From: Sideroxydans sp.
GTDB taxonomy: Bacteria > Pseudomonadota > Gammaproteobacteria > Burkholderiales > Gallionellaceae
Assembly (NCBI GenBank): GCA_028707175.1
Contig: JAQTUV010000004.1
Location: forward strand, 1 to 64,000
Length of the DNA: 64,000 bases
Reading direction: 5' to 3'
Position numbers and translations under genes: made by a program. Positions 37,820 through 47,320 of this stretch are shown here, in pieces (the stretch's first letter is position 1; each line of letters opens with the position of its first letter). The notes under the pieces are model-generated. The model saw nothing but the letters and a program-made list of their open reading frames with translations, had not been told where the DNA came from and searched no databases.

Positions 37820-39170
37820 ATGCCATTTCCTTTGGATTACTACCTACCATTGTCGGCAAGGCAGGCGCAGCCTGAGTAGTCGCGGTAACGCTGACTGGCA
37901 GCTTGATATAGAAGCATGTCCCCTCGCCCACCTGTGAATCGACGCGAATCTCCCCGCCGTGTTGCTGAATGATCTGATGCGATATGGACAGCCCCAGTCC
38001 AGTCCCCTCGCCCACCGGCTTGGTGGTAAAGAATGGATCAAAGATTCGCACCAGATTTTCCTGCGGAATACCTTTGCCGTTATCCGCGACGCTGATATTC
38101 ACCGCAGCCCCATCATGCCAAGACCTGATCGTTAACACGCCCTGAGCCTCCATTGCTTGGGCCGCATTAGTGAACAGATTGAGAAACACCTGATTGAGCT
38201 GTGAGGGCGCACAACTGATCAAGGGCAACTCGCCCAAGTGTTTGACCACCTCCACCTTGTTCTTGAGAACGTTACGCCCAATGTTCAGCGCGCTTTCGAT
38301 GCAGTCATTCACATTCACTACATCTGTCGCTGCCGCATCCATGCGAGAGAAGTTCTTGAGGTTAAGCACCAACTCAGATATCTGCTCTATCCCGTAGAGT
38401 GAGTCAGCCATCAACCCATGCATCTCCCCCAACATCTCTTGCGTATTCACATCGCCTCGCATCTCGGCGACGAGTTGCATTTGAGTGGTGATCTGCTCCT
38501 CACTAGATTGTTCGTTGAGTAGTTTGTCTACCAACGATTCATATTCGGCAAGCATGGTTTGAATCTGCAGGAACAATTCTTGACCGATTGAGACGTTGTT
38601 CTGTACATAGCCAAGCGGTGTGTTGATCTCGTGCGCCACACCCGCCACCATTTGTCCCAATGAAGCCATCTTCTCGGATTGCACCAACGCCATTTGCGAC
38701 GATTTGAGCCGGGTATAAGCCGTCTCCAACTCATCCGTGTTGGCGCGCATCTTTTGCTCCATCGCCTTTAGAAGATCCATCACGAATCCCACACCAAGGT
38801 AGCGACCTCGACGAGTCACAATAAAATCTTCCGTCAACGGGAATCTCATATTAGCGGAGACATGTTGCGCGGCTTCCGCCAGCGGTTGCTCTAACTCCAC
38901 CAATAATGGAGAGGCGTTAATGAAGTTGCGGATCGTTTTCTTACCGTACAACTCGCGCGCATAACGCTTGAGATAGATGTCCATAAAACGGTATCGACTC
39001 AGGACACCTATAGGCCTGCCGTTCTCTACGACGGGTAAAGACAGCAACTTGGAATACTTCGGATTGGAAAAGTATTCGACAACATCTTCCAATGCACAAT
39101 CTGGCGAGACAGACTCAACCGGATTGACCAATGAGAGCATCTCAATGACCATTTGTTTTGACTCGCTCAT
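37812..39170 (-). CDS. Soluble histidine kinase with N-terminal CBS pair
   Basis: This 452-residue kinase has no membrane segment. Residues about 12-135 resemble a CBS-domain pair ([40 protein letters not shown]), which would sense an adenine nucleotide or similar ligand. Then comes a coiled coil and HisKA with His180 in [12 protein letters not shown]. The HATPase domain contains [24 protein letters not shown] and [12 protein letters not shown]. It is paired with the double-receiver regulator, and both lie between duplicated gene tails. Confidence 0.92.
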   Translation of the reverse strand: MSESKQMVIEMLSLVNPVESVSPDCALEDVVEYFSNPKYSKLLSLPVVENGRPIGVLSRYRFMDIYLKRYARELYGKKTIRNFINASPLLVELEQPLAEAAQHVSANMRFPLTEDFIVTRRGRYLGVGFVMDLLKAMEQKMRANTDELETAYTRLKSSQMALVQSEKMASLGQMVAGVAHEINTPLGYVQNNVSIGQELFLQIQTMLAEYESLVDKLLNEQSSEEQITTQMQLVAEMRGDVNTQEMLGEMHGLMADSLYGIEQISELVLNLKNFSRMDAAATDVVNVNDCIESALNIGRNVLKNKVEVVKHLGELPLISCAPSQLNQVFLNLFTNAAQAMEAQGVLTIRSWHDGAAVNISVADNGKGIPQENLVRIFDPFFTTKPVGEGTGLGLSISHQIIQQHGGEIRVDSQVGEGTCFYIKLPVSVTATTQAAPALPTMVGSNPKEMAYE

Positions 39171-39256
39171 CCCAGCCCATTCCCCACATGCATTAACATA
39201 CGGTGAATTCTATGGCAGCAAAATTACAGACGTATTAAGCGAACTCATCTATACGA

Positions 39257-39355
39257 GGATATTCAGCATCCTGTATCTGATCGAGAGCCTGCTCGGAGCA
39301 TGGTTGGAATTTGTTCTGCCAAATGAAAAGAGCCGCTTGCGCGGCTCTTTGTGTA
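39257..39355 (+). pseudogene. Duplicated 3' end of the DUF4149 gene plus terminator
   Basis: The translated remnant reads IFSILYLIESLLGAWLE, against ISSILYLIESLLGAWLV in the intact gene. There is no start and no upstream part of the gene. The following terminator (39328-39350) is intact. It lies in the 307-bp gap between the kinase and pntB, together with a family III repeat. It is the right-hand copy of the direct repeat that brackets the kinase/regulator cassette. Confidence 0.85.
39328..39350 (+). terminator. Duplicated terminator hairpin
   Basis: AAGAGCCGC and GCGGCTCTT pair around a TTGC loop and are followed by T, a longer stem than in the original copy. It could serve pntB from the other strand. 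Confidence 0.7.
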
Positions 39356-39372
39356 ACTCCCCCCCAACAGTT

Positions 39373-39470
39373 CCTTCCCCCTTGCAGGGGGGAGGCTAGG
39401 ATGGGGGTAGATTCTAGAAGTCTCCACATTTCTACCCCCTCCCTACCCCTCCCACTGCAAGGGGGAGGGA
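39373..39470. repeat. Family III palindromic repeat downstream of pntB
   Basis: CCTTCCCCCTTGCAGGGGGG and AGGATGGGGGTAGA at the left face TCTACCCCC and CCACTGCAAGGGGGAGGG at the right, forming an inverted pair of short hairpins. The same plan is seen at 57281-57391 (inside the MFS gene) and 58098-58190 (before miaA). Confidence 0.8.
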
Positions 39471-39477
39471 ATCTGGG

Positions 39478-40905
39478 CTACGCTTTTAGCGCAGTCAAGA
39501 CCTCGTCCAGCATCTTCTTTGCATCGCCGAACAACATGCGGTTGTTCTCTTTGTAGAACAGCGGATTGTCCACGCCCGCATAGCCAGTTGCCATGCTGCG
39601 TTTCATCATGATAGAGGTCTTCGCCTTCCACACTTCCAGCACTGGCATGCCCGCGATAGGGCTGTCTGGTACTTCTTGCGCAGCTGGGTTCACAATGTCG
39701 TTCGCACCGATCACGATGGCGACATCGGTATCAGGGAAATCGGCATTGATCTCGTCCATTTCCATCACGATGTCGTAAGGCACTTTAGCTTCAGCCAGCA
39801 ACACGTTCATGTGACCCGGCATACGACCAGCGACCGGATGGATGCCGAAGCGCACGTTGACGCCTTTCTCGCGCAACACTTGAGTGATCTCAAAGACCGT
39901 GTGTTGAGCCTGCGCCACCGCCATACCGTATCCCGGCACAATGATCACGCTCTTGGCTTCGCGTAACAGTTCAGCCGTATCTGCCGCACTGATAGCGACC
40001 ACCTCACCAGCTGGTTGCGCATCACCCTCGGCCTTCTGTGCAGGTTTACCGCCACCAGAACCGAATCCGCCAGCAATGACGCTGATGAAATTGCGGTTCA
40101 TCGCACGGCACATGATGTAGGACAGGATGGCACCACTGGAACCTACCAAAGCACCCGTGACGATCAACAAGTCGTTATTCAACATGAAGCCAGTCGCCGC
40201 TGCCGCCCAGCCGGAATAGCTGTTCAACATGGATACCACTACCGGCATATCGGCACCACCGATGGCCAGCACCATGTGCATACCGAATAGCAGTGCGATC
40301 ACTGTCATTACCGTCAGCGCGAACATACCTGCACTGATGGTTTCTGCATGGAGGAATTGCCAGCCGAACACGATGACGACTAGCAGGCCGATCAGATTCA
40401 AGAAGTGACGACCTGGCAGCAACAGTGGCTTGCCGCCAATCTTGCCTGACAGCTTACCGAAAGCGATGAGTGACCCTGCAAAAGTCACCGCACCGATCAG
40501 AATGCCAAGATAGACCTCGATCTCGTGAATCGCTTTTTCAGCGCTAGAAAGATTCAACGCTGCAATCGGATCGATGTAATTGGCAAAACCAACCAAACAC
40601 GCCGCCAAACCGACCAGACTGTGCATCATCGCGACCAGTTCAGGCATCTGCGTCATCTGCACTTTACGCGCTGCATACAGACCGATGCTACCGCCCACTA
40701 CCATCGCACCGATGATCCATGGGATGCCCGCCATCGAGACACGTGGACCGAACACCGTCGCCAACACCGCGATGGTCATACCGATCATGCCGTAGAGATT
40801 ACCGCGACGCGACGACTCAGGATTAGACAGTCCACCCAAGCTGAGGATGAACAGAATGATCGCGCCAATATAAGAAACCGTTGCCAAGCTTTCAGACATA
40901 TTCAT
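39478..40905 (-). CDS. pntB: NAD(P) transhydrogenase subunit beta
   Basis: PntB (475 residues) holds most of the proton channel (about eight membrane helices in residues 1-260) and the NADP-binding domain III. Pieces include [40 protein letters not shown] and [20 protein letters not shown]. With PntA it couples proton flow to NADPH formation from NADH. It follows pntA by 6 bp. Confidence 0.97.
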   Translation of the reverse strand: MNMSESLATVSYIGAIILFILSLGGLSNPESSRRGNLYGMIGMTIAVLATVFGPRVSMAGIPWIIGAMVVGGSIGLYAARKVQMTQMPELVAMMHSLVGLAACLVGFANYIDPIAALNLSSAEKAIHEIEVYLGILIGAVTFAGSLIAFGKLSGKIGGKPLLLPGRHFLNLIGLLVVIVFGWQFLHAETISAGMFALTVMTVIALLFGMHMVLAIGGADMPVVVSMLNSYSGWAAAATGFMLNNDLLIVTGALVGSSGAILSYIMCRAMNRNFISVIAGGFGSGGGKPAQKAEGDAQPAGEVVAISAADTAELLREAKSVIIVPGYGMAVAQAQHTVFEITQVLREKGVNVRFGIHPVAGRMPGHMNVLLAEAKVPYDIVMEMDEINADFPDTDVAIVIGANDIVNPAAQEVPDSPIAGMPVLEVWKAKTSIMMKRSMATGYAGVDNPLFYKENNRMLFGDAKKMLDEVLTALKA

Positions 40906-40911
40906 TTATCC

Positions 40912-42489
40912 TTATTTGCGGAACATCGACAACATGCGACGAGTGACGGCGAATCCGCCGAACATATTGACCGCAGTCAGCGCGACACCAACCACTGCCA
41001 ACCAGCGGATCCAAGCATCGGGACGATCCAGACCAAACGCCAGCGGAGGTGCGATCTGCACCAGCGCACCGATGGCGATGATGCTACTGATCGCATTGGT
41101 GACACTCATCAACGGTGTGTGCAATGCTGGCGTGACGTTCCACACCACCATGTAGCCCACGAAACACGCCAACACGAACACAGTGAAGTGCCCCAAGAAC
41201 GCAGCCGGTGCATACGCGCCGATGAGCAGAAACAACAATGCGGCAGCAGCAAAGATCGCAGCCGTCTTGCCTGCCGAAGCGGGTGCACCACTCGCGCCAT
41301 GCCCCTTTGCAGCAGGTGCGGCAACAGGAGCTGCGGCGGGTTTAGCCGCGGGCATCTTGATAGGAGGAGCAGGCCAAGTGACCGCACCATCTTTGATGAC
41401 CGTCAAACCACGGATCGCATCGTCTTCCATGTTGACGTTGATGATGCCGTCTTTGGTTTTGCACAATTCTTCGGTGAGGCGGAACAGATTGGTGCCATAC
41501 AGCGTGGATGACTGCTTGGCCAAACGACTATTCAGATCGGTGTAACCCACGATGGTCACGCCATGTTTCACCACGGCTTGGCCTGGCTCGGTCAGCTCGC
41601 AGTTACCGCCGCGTTCAGCCGCCATATCAACGATGACGCTACCGGGCTTCATGCTCTGCACCATCTCGGCAGTGATCAACCTTGGCGCAGGCTTGCCCGG
41701 GATCAATGCGGTGGTGATGATGATGTCCACTTCACGCGCTTGCTTGGCGTACATCTCACGCTGTGCCTGCTGGAAGCCTTCACTCATGACCTTGGCGTAA
41801 CCACCGCCACCGCCGCCTTCTTCTTCATATTCAACTTTGACGAACTCACCGCCCAAGGATTTCACTTGGTCGGCCACTTCGGCACGAGTGTCGTTGGCGC
41901 GCACGATAGCGCCTAGGCCAGCAGCCGTACCAATGGCGGCCAAACCGGCCACACCGGCACCCGCGATGAATACTTTGGCTGGCTGAACCTTACCGGCCGC
42001 TGTGATCTGGCCGTTGAAGTAGCGACCAAATACGTTTGCTGCTTCGATAACCGCGCGGTAACCCGCTACGCCAGCCTGCGAGGTCAACGCATCCATCTTC
42101 TGAGCACGGCTCAACATGCGCGGTAGCGCGTCAATCGCCAGTACGGTCGCCTTCTTGGCAGCCAGTTGTTGCATCAATTCGGGGTTCTGCGCAGGCCAGA
42201 TGAAACCGATCAACACACCACCTTCACGCATCAGGCCGACTTCGGCACTAGACGGGACAGCCACTTTGAACACGATGTCAGAACTAGCCCACAACTGAGT
42301 TGCCCCCGCGATGATCTCTGCACCCGCTGCGCGGTAAGCGTCATCGCTGCAATTGGCCGCATCACCAGCGCCCGATTCGACCGCGACTTTGAAACCTAGC
42401 TTGATGAGTTTTTCAACGACCTCGGGGACCGACGCAACGCGTTTCTCGCCGGCAGCTGTTTCACAGGGGATTCCTATCATTAGAGCCAT
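40912..42489 (-). CDS. pntA: NAD(P) transhydrogenase subunit alpha, fused form
   Basis: This 525-residue PntA contains the NAD-binding domain I (N-terminal [42 protein letters not shown]) and, after an Ala/Pro linker at about 375-410, the membrane part that is a separate subunit in some bacteria. The linker [13 protein letters not shown] is low complexity. Start ATG 42489 fits the family N-terminus. Confidence 0.97.
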   Translation of the reverse strand: MALMIGIPCETAAGEKRVASVPEVVEKLIKLGFKVAVESGAGDAANCSDDAYRAAGAEIIAGATQLWASSDIVFKVAVPSSAEVGLMREGGVLIGFIWPAQNPELMQQLAAKKATVLAIDALPRMLSRAQKMDALTSQAGVAGYRAVIEAANVFGRYFNGQITAAGKVQPAKVFIAGAGVAGLAAIGTAAGLGAIVRANDTRAEVADQVKSLGGEFVKVEYEEEGGGGGGYAKVMSEGFQQAQREMYAKQAREVDIIITTALIPGKPAPRLITAEMVQSMKPGSVIVDMAAERGGNCELTEPGQAVVKHGVTIVGYTDLNSRLAKQSSTLYGTNLFRLTEELCKTKDGIINVNMEDDAIRGLTVIKDGAVTWPAPPIKMPAAKPAAAPVAAPAAKGHGASGAPASAGKTAAIFAAAALLFLLIGAYAPAAFLGHFTVFVLACFVGYMVVWNVTPALHTPLMSVTNAISSIIAIGALVQIAPPLAFGLDRPDAWIRWLAVVGVALTAVNMFGGFAVTRRMLSMFRK

Positions 42490-42522
42490 GTAGTCTTCCT
42501 ATTATTAACGTTTGCACTATCC

Positions 42523-42548
42523 AAAAAACGCCCAGACAAGCTGGGCGT
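42523..42548 (-). terminator. Rho-independent terminator of the copper-storage-like gene
   Basis: On the minus strand ACGCCCAG, a CTTGT loop and CTGGGCGT are followed by TTTTTT. It lies between the cysteine-rich gene and pntA, separating the two transcripts. Confidence 0.9.
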
Positions 42549-42587
42549 ATTCAACTTGAGAATTATAACTGAGCTTAACCTTAAAAA

Positions 42588-43040
42588 TCAGGCGGCGATC
42601 GCTTTGCATTCTTTGTAGCAAGCGGCGCAAGACTCCATACACGCCTTGCATTCTGGATGTTTCTCAGTCTTCTTGCATTCATCTTCACAGGCTTTACAAA
42701 CGTCCATGCAGACTTTAGCCAATTGCGGCAGATATTTAGATTCCGCTGCAGCCATCTGCTCCAAAGCGGTACACATCGCAATAACTTGGCTGGACGACTT
42801 CGCGCAAGCAGCCATGGACTGATCTCCAGCGCCCAGAGAGGTAATGCAGTGCTGCAGGCAGATATTGGCCTTGAGTACGCAGTCTGCGGCGGCAGCGATC
42901 AACTTCTCATTACGGGTGGAAGCTGTATGTTGGTGTGCCATAGCGCTATGGTCATGTTGGTGTTCTGTGGCAAAAGCCTTGCTGCTCACTGCGGTGGCTG
43001 CCATTGCAGCAGCGCCGATCAAAAGTTCTCTGCGATTCAT
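42588..43040 (-). CDS. Exported four-helix copper-storage-like protein (Csp1 type)
   Basis: This 150-residue protein has a Tat-like signal (MNRRELLIGAAAMAATAVSS), a His-rich stretch (EHQHDHSAMAHQH) and then a four-helix bundle with 14 cysteines in helix-spaced pairs, such as VCMDVCKACEDECK and CKACMESCAACYKEC. Csp1 of methanotrophs has the same plan and stores many Cu(I) ions in the periplasm. The copper role here is by analogy. It ends with a good terminator and lies just downstream of the TonB operon. Confidence 0.88.
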   Translation of the reverse strand: MNRRELLIGAAAMAATAVSSKAFATEHQHDHSAMAHQHTASTRNEKLIAAAADCVLKANICLQHCITSLGAGDQSMAACAKSSSQVIAMCTALEQMAAAESKYLPQLAKVCMDVCKACEDECKKTEKHPECKACMESCAACYKECKAIAA

Positions 43041-43116
43041 TGCGATCTCCTATGTTTGGACTGTTATTAGTAGAGCACGACAAGTTTACTGCTCCCTTAC
43101 ATATAAGTCATGCAAA

Positions 43117-43146
43117 GAAAACGGGACTTGGTCTCCCAAGCCCCGT
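43117..43146 (-). terminator. Rho-independent terminator of the small lipoprotein-like gene
   Basis: ACGGGGCTTGG, a GAGA loop and CCAAGTCCCGT (one G-T pair) are followed by TTTTC on the minus strand, 20 bp after the stop of the 47-residue ORF. Confidence 0.8.
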
Positions 43147-43166
43147 CTGAGCAATACTCTACTGAA

Positions 43167-43310
43167 CTACTTTGCTGGTGCAGGCGCTGGTGTAGCGGGT
43201 GCGCTTGTGCTGGTCTTAGCCTTGTGGCTCTTGCTGCCTTCGCAGGCGAGAACGCTACCGGATACAGAAACACCGAACACCAACAACATTGCGATGACGA
43301 CAGATTTCAT
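43167..43310 (-). CDS. Small exported, possibly lipid-anchored protein (47 residues)
   Basis: This short gene starts at ATG 43310 with a strong AAGGAGG site. It encodes MKSVVIAMLLVFGVSVSGSV followed by LACEGSKSHKAK and a Thr/Ser/Ala/Pro tail. The first 22 residues are a signal peptide. VLAC before EGS could be a lipobox, leaving a tiny lysine- and proline-rich lipoprotein. It has its own terminator at 43117-43146. It sits between exbD and the copper-storage-like gene, so a link to metal handling is possible but unproven. Confidence 0.7.
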   Translation of the reverse strand: MKSVVIAMLLVFGVSVSGSVLACEGSKSHKAKTSTSAPATPAPAPAK

Positions 43311-43390
43311 ATGAACCCTCCTTTGTTAGCCTACTCAACACGGCTGGTAAACATCACCAACCACCAAATCAATTGAAATGAATCGTGCGC

Positions 43391-43798
43391 CTACTTGCCT
43401 GTAATCGTCAAGAAAGAAAGCTTGCTGACGCCAGATTTTTGCGCAATCGCCATCACCTGCGCCACGCGACCATAATTCACCGCTTCATCCGCTTGTATCT
43501 GCAACTGAAAGTTGGGGTCAACCGCGCGACTCTTCAACATTTCCGCCAAGCCCTCATCGCTCAGATGTGCCGATTCCATTGAAACCTCGCCCTTCGAATC
43601 AATAGCAAGACTGACCTTCTGCAACTTATCGTCATGCACCACCGATTCCGTCTTGGGCAGATTAATCTTGAGCGATTGCGGTGCCAACAAAGGCGCAGTG
43701 ATGATAAACACCACCAGCAGCACCAACATCACATCCACCAAGGGCGTGACGTTAATCTCGCTCATCATGTCACCGCCAGAATTATTATTGAAAGCCAT
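43391..43798 (-). CDS. exbD: TonB-system energy transducer ExbD
   Basis: ExbD (135 residues) has one membrane helix with the essential Asp22 in NVTPLVDVMLVLLVVFI and a periplasmic domain. With ExbB it converts proton flow into TonB motion. It is the last gene of the eight-gene operon. The 89-bp gap to exbB contains most of a family II repeat. Confidence 0.95.
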   Translation of the reverse strand: MAFNNNSGGDMMSEINVTPLVDVMLVLLVVFIITAPLLAPQSLKINLPKTESVVHDDKLQKVSLAIDSKGEVSMESAHLSDEGLAEMLKSRAVDPNFQLQIQADEAVNYGRVAQVMAIAQKSGVSKLSFLTITGK

Positions 43799-43838
43799 TT
43801 TCTATTCCTCACCTACCACTTGAACGGCAAATCGTATC

Positions 43839-43892
43839 TGTAGGTCGGACTTCAGTCCGACAGCCAGTCGTCGGGTTAAAACCCGACCTACA
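43839..43892 (-). repeat. Family II 54-bp palindromic repeat between exbB and exbD
   Basis: This is the same TGTAGGTCGG...CCGACCTACA unit as in purL and mutL. On the minus strand its first bases supply the end of the last exbB codon and its TAG stop (CTG TAG G), so the exbB C-terminus is set by the repeat. Confidence 0.9.
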
Positions 43893-44544
43893 GTTTGTAA
43901 TCGTGCTTCTGCGCAAGACGCATGAAGTCGTGCGCAAAATTCTCTAGATCCGTCACATGCACCTTCAAGCGACGTAAGAAGAAGTTATAAAAAAGCACTG
44001 CTGGCAACGCCACTGCGATACCAATTGCCGTGGCTATAAGTGCTTCGCCAATCGGCCCTGCCACCACATCCAATGACGCAGAACCACTTTTACCGATTTC
44101 TTGCAGCGCGTGCATGATGCCCCACACCGTACCAAACAGCCCAACGAAAGGCGCTGTCGAACCAATGGTCGCCAACTCCGCTTGGCCACGTTCGTGACGA
44201 CGCTGGATATTCTGCAATTGTTGAACAAGCTGTCTTTCCAGCACATCATGGGGCGCACCCATGTGTTTCAAGTCTTGCTGAACTTCCCCTAAAGTCTTTA
44301 ACTCAGCAAAGCCCGCTTGTGCCAAATGAGCGAAATCACCTTGCCCTGCTTGAGCGATTTTCTCAGCCTCACTCCACTCGCGTGCAGCCCAAAAACGCTC
44401 GATAAATTCCCGATCTTGTTTCTTAGCTTGAAACTGCTTTAACACTTTAAAAAGTGCGACCGACCAAGTCACCACGGACAACAAAATCAAAATCAACAAT
44501 GTGGCAAATACGATGCCCGAATTAATCGCAAAAAAATCACTCAT
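43888..44544 (-). CDS. exbB: TonB-system proton channel ExbB
   Basis: ExbB (218 residues) has three membrane helices at about 10-33, 125-147 and 165-190. The conserved segments are ATIGSTAPFVGLFGTVWGIM and GPIGEALIATAIGIAVALPAV. It overlaps tonB by 4 bp (ATGA type). The last codon and the stop lie within a family II repeat, so the original C-terminus may have been a little different. Confidence 0.95.
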   Translation of the reverse strand: MSDFFAINSGIVFATLLILILLSVVTWSVALFKVLKQFQAKKQDREFIERFWAAREWSEAEKIAQAGQGDFAHLAQAGFAELKTLGEVQQDLKHMGAPHDVLERQLVQQLQNIQRRHERGQAELATIGSTAPFVGLFGTVWGIMHALQEIGKSGSASLDVVAGPIGEALIATAIGIAVALPAVLFYNFFLRRLKVHVTDLENFAHDFMRLAQKHDYKL

Positions 44545-45215
44545 GCTTCGCTATCCTCTAATGAAAATTTGATTGGTACTAAGAACCATTGCGTCACAGG
44601 CTGGCCTAGGCGTTTTGCGGGAGAGAATCTCCACGTCTTCACTGTTTGCACAGCGGAGTTATCCAAAATCGTGTAGCCGCTGCTTTGATGCAATAACACC
44701 TGCCCTGCCTTACCTTCCGCCAATACTTCCACATTCAAGATCACCTTACCGTTGTAGCCCATACGTCTAGCCACCATCGGATAAGCTGGGCGCGGATTAT
44801 TCAAGTAATCGGCACGGTAATCAGGCTGTGCATCCAATTGCACAGGAGAAGGCGGTGAAACTGGTGCAGGCGTGGCCGGTGCAACTTCCTTAACTGTCGT
44901 GGGCGCAGCCTCCTTCACCACAGGCTCAACCACTGGCTCTGGTTCTGGCTCAACAGCTTTAGGTTTAGGCATTTCCTCTGGGACTGGCGGCATATCTGCC
45001 TGTTGCATCTGCACATTGGCGAACGAGATCGACATCTCATTCACCAACACCGCTGGCGATTCAGGTTGTAGCAGATACCCTGCGAACACCGATAGATGCA
45101 GCAACACCACCAAGCCCAACACCGCAAAACGCTCGCTCAGTGATGCCTTTTCTGCCTCATTTGAAAATTGTGAAACCATTTGCATCGTTCCAAACATGTT
45201 CAAGACGGCCGACAT
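44541..45215 (-). CDS. tonB: TonB energy-coupling protein
   Basis: TonB links ExbBD to outer-membrane receptors. From the chosen ATG at 45215 (224 residues) there is a membrane anchor at about residues 32-52, a Pro/Glu/Val-rich periplasmic spacer (about 78-125) and the C-terminal TonB domain (RPAYPMVARRMGYNGKVILN; VKTWRFSPAKRLGQPV). The start follows the receptor stop by one base. An upstream frame overlapping the receptor gene is unlikely. Confidence 0.92.
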   Translation of the reverse strand: MSAVLNMFGTMQMVSQFSNEAEKASLSERFAVLGLVVLLHLSVFAGYLLQPESPAVLVNEMSISFANVQMQQADMPPVPEEMPKPKAVEPEPEPVVEPVVKEAAPTTVKEVAPATPAPVSPPSPVQLDAQPDYRADYLNNPRPAYPMVARRMGYNGKVILNVEVLAEGKAGQVLLHQSSGYTILDNSAVQTVKTWRFSPAKRLGQPVTQWFLVPIKFSLEDSEA

Positions 45216-45216
45216 G

Positions 45217-47295
45217 CTACCAGCGCCCCTCCAACGTGACCAACAAAGCACGGAATCCGTTTTCCTCTGTGCGAAGTTGGTAGGTGTCCGCGCCGTTCAA
45301 ATACACGGTCTCGCGTACCGTTTTAGCCTCGAATAAGTTCTGTCCGCTCAGGCGCAGATTGAATTTCGGATTCAATTTATATAACCAGAAAGCATCCAAT
45401 GTCGTTTTGGCATTTGTTGTTCCGCGTTGCTCGTTAGGGATGTCCGTCTTGCTTGGCCCAGACATCTGCAGAGACACCCCGTAACTCGATTGCCACATCG
45501 GCAAGCTTTGATCTACGCCTGCTGAGAACACATAATTCGGCGTGTCACGTGCCATACGGGTGATACCCAGACGTGTGTCGTTCACTTGTGCTTTTGGCAA
45601 GGTGAGATGCGCCTTCACTGTTGCGCCCTTCCAGCCGAAGTGATCGGTGCGCACCTTGCCATCCAGCTCCCAACCCCAATGCAGCGCCTTACCTTCGTTC
45701 TGCGGGCGATCCACCCAGCGCACGCCTTCTAGTTGTACACGGCGCTCGATGAAATCTTCGGTAGAACGTACATATAGGTTCGCCCCAAAGACACCTGTTT
45801 CCTGATCGAGATAACGTTCCAGCACCGCCTCGTAATTCAGGCTACGCTCAGGTGATAGAGTCGCATTACCCCGCCTATCCGCTTCTAGCGGCGTATTGGC
45901 AGCGATGCTACGTGTCACGGTGTTGCTCAACTCATCCAACCTTGGCAACTTCAAGCCAGCACCCAACGATGAGCGCAACAGCCACTGTTGAGCAGGTTCC
46001 CAACGCACCGCAATGGAAGGCAAGAGACGTCCGTGCTGCTGGCTCACACCATCCGCAGCGAGGCGCATATCTTCACCACGTACACCGGCTGTGAGCACCA
46101 CTGATTGTTGCAACGACCAATCGTCCTGCACCCAGACAATGCTATGACGCTCACTGGCTTCGCTAGTCGAAGCGCCCACGAAGCTACCGCCAAAACTCTG
46201 TTCATCGTTACGACGCAGATTGATATGCTCCAGCCCCACCGCCAACAGATGTTCACCTATCGGCTTATCGAGGCGTAGCGCCAGGTTGTATTCGGTTTCC
46301 TTGCCACTGGAATGTTCGGTCGCGGTACTCACCACGTTCGCCACCGTGGATTCACGCACTAGATCAACAGTACGATTCCCCTGATTCAAAGACATGCGCG
46401 CAGTCAGTTTGGCACCGCTCAGATTTTTTTCCCCATCCGCGCGTAAACGCAACATACGGCGATTGTTGGTCTCACGGCTGCTGCGCGTATCCGATGCGGG
46501 CAGCAATAGGTCTGTCGATGTCGTGTCACTATTACGTTTACCCAATCCATCAAAGAACAAGGGCGCAATGGTCAGGCTATCGCCGCTGTCTTTCCACGTC
46601 ATACGTGGGGACAACACGAACTCGCGGAAGGTATACAAACCTTCATCACGCTCCTGTTGCCAGACGTTGCGCACGCCATTCGGAAAAGCTTGTCGTTCAG
46701 TCGTGCCTTGAGTCGGATTGCGATGCAGATTCAGCGTGATGGGCAAGGACCAGCCAAAGCCGCCCTCGCCGCCGCTCTCTGTCCACGTCATCTGCCCAGT
46801 CGGCTCGCTTCCACGAAAGCCCCCTGCCGCCTTCAGTGATGTCGTGCGCTTGGATAGCGCCTTCTTCATCACCAAGTTCACGGTCACGGATGAAGCACCG
46901 CCATATTCCGCCGACGAACCGCGCAATATTTCGACGCGCTCCAAATCTCCCGAAGGCAAACGCCCGATCACGCCAGCCACCATACGCGAGCCCCCAGCTG
47001 GGCGCTCACCATCAATGAGTATCTGCACCGAATCGCGCGACATACCACGTGCGCGTTGCGTATCCCCTTGCACCTCGACACCGGGCAATTTCCCCAACAC
47101 CTCACCGATGGTCATCACGCCGAGATTCTCGATCTCTTTGCGATCCATAATCACTTTCTGAGAAGTTGCGTCACGACGCTCGGCCACGTCAACACTCTTC
47201 GCGGTGACGTTGACCTCCTTTAGCGTAACGGGTTCTTCACCATAGGCGACACAAGGTAAAGACAAAACAAAGACGGCTGGTACAAGACGTTTCAT
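45217..47295 (-). CDS. TonB-dependent outer-membrane receptor
   Basis: This 692-residue receptor has a signal peptide (MKRLVPAVFVLSLPCVAYG) and a TonB-box-like VTLKEVNVTA. The plug domain (IENLGVMTIGEVLGKLPGVE; MSRDSVQILIDGERPAGG) is followed by a 22-strand-type barrel ending FRALLVTLEGRW. The start at 47295 is preferred to one four codons upstream. Its substrate is unknown. It lies in an operon with a second receptor, a polyferredoxin and its own TonB-ExbBD. Confidence 0.92.
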   Translation of the reverse strand: MKRLVPAVFVLSLPCVAYGEEPVTLKEVNVTAKSVDVAERRDATSQKVIMDRKEIENLGVMTIGEVLGKLPGVEVQGDTQRARGMSRDSVQILIDGERPAGGSRMVAGVIGRLPSGDLERVEILRGSSAEYGGASSVTVNLVMKKALSKRTTSLKAAGGFRGSEPTGQMTWTESGGEGGFGWSLPITLNLHRNPTQGTTERQAFPNGVRNVWQQERDEGLYTFREFVLSPRMTWKDSGDSLTIAPLFFDGLGKRNSDTTSTDLLLPASDTRSSRETNNRRMLRLRADGEKNLSGAKLTARMSLNQGNRTVDLVRESTVANVVSTATEHSSGKETEYNLALRLDKPIGEHLLAVGLEHINLRRNDEQSFGGSFVGASTSEASERHSIVWVQDDWSLQQSVVLTAGVRGEDMRLAADGVSQQHGRLLPSIAVRWEPAQQWLLRSSLGAGLKLPRLDELSNTVTRSIAANTPLEADRRGNATLSPERSLNYEAVLERYLDQETGVFGANLYVRSTEDFIERRVQLEGVRWVDRPQNEGKALHWGWELDGKVRTDHFGWKGATVKAHLTLPKAQVNDTRLGITRMARDTPNYVFSAGVDQSLPMWQSSYGVSLQMSGPSKTDIPNEQRGTTNAKTTLDAFWLYKLNPKFNLRLSGQNLFEAKTVRETVYLNGADTYQLRTEENGFRALLVTLEGRW

Positions 47296-47320
47296 AGATA
47301 ACCACAAAGAATATTGAATC

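Noticed and set aside
40525-41511. 328-residue plus-strand frame over pntB/pntA
   Set aside because: It is antisense to two well-conserved genes, is rich in Arg/His/Gln as shadow frames are, and has no ribosome site.
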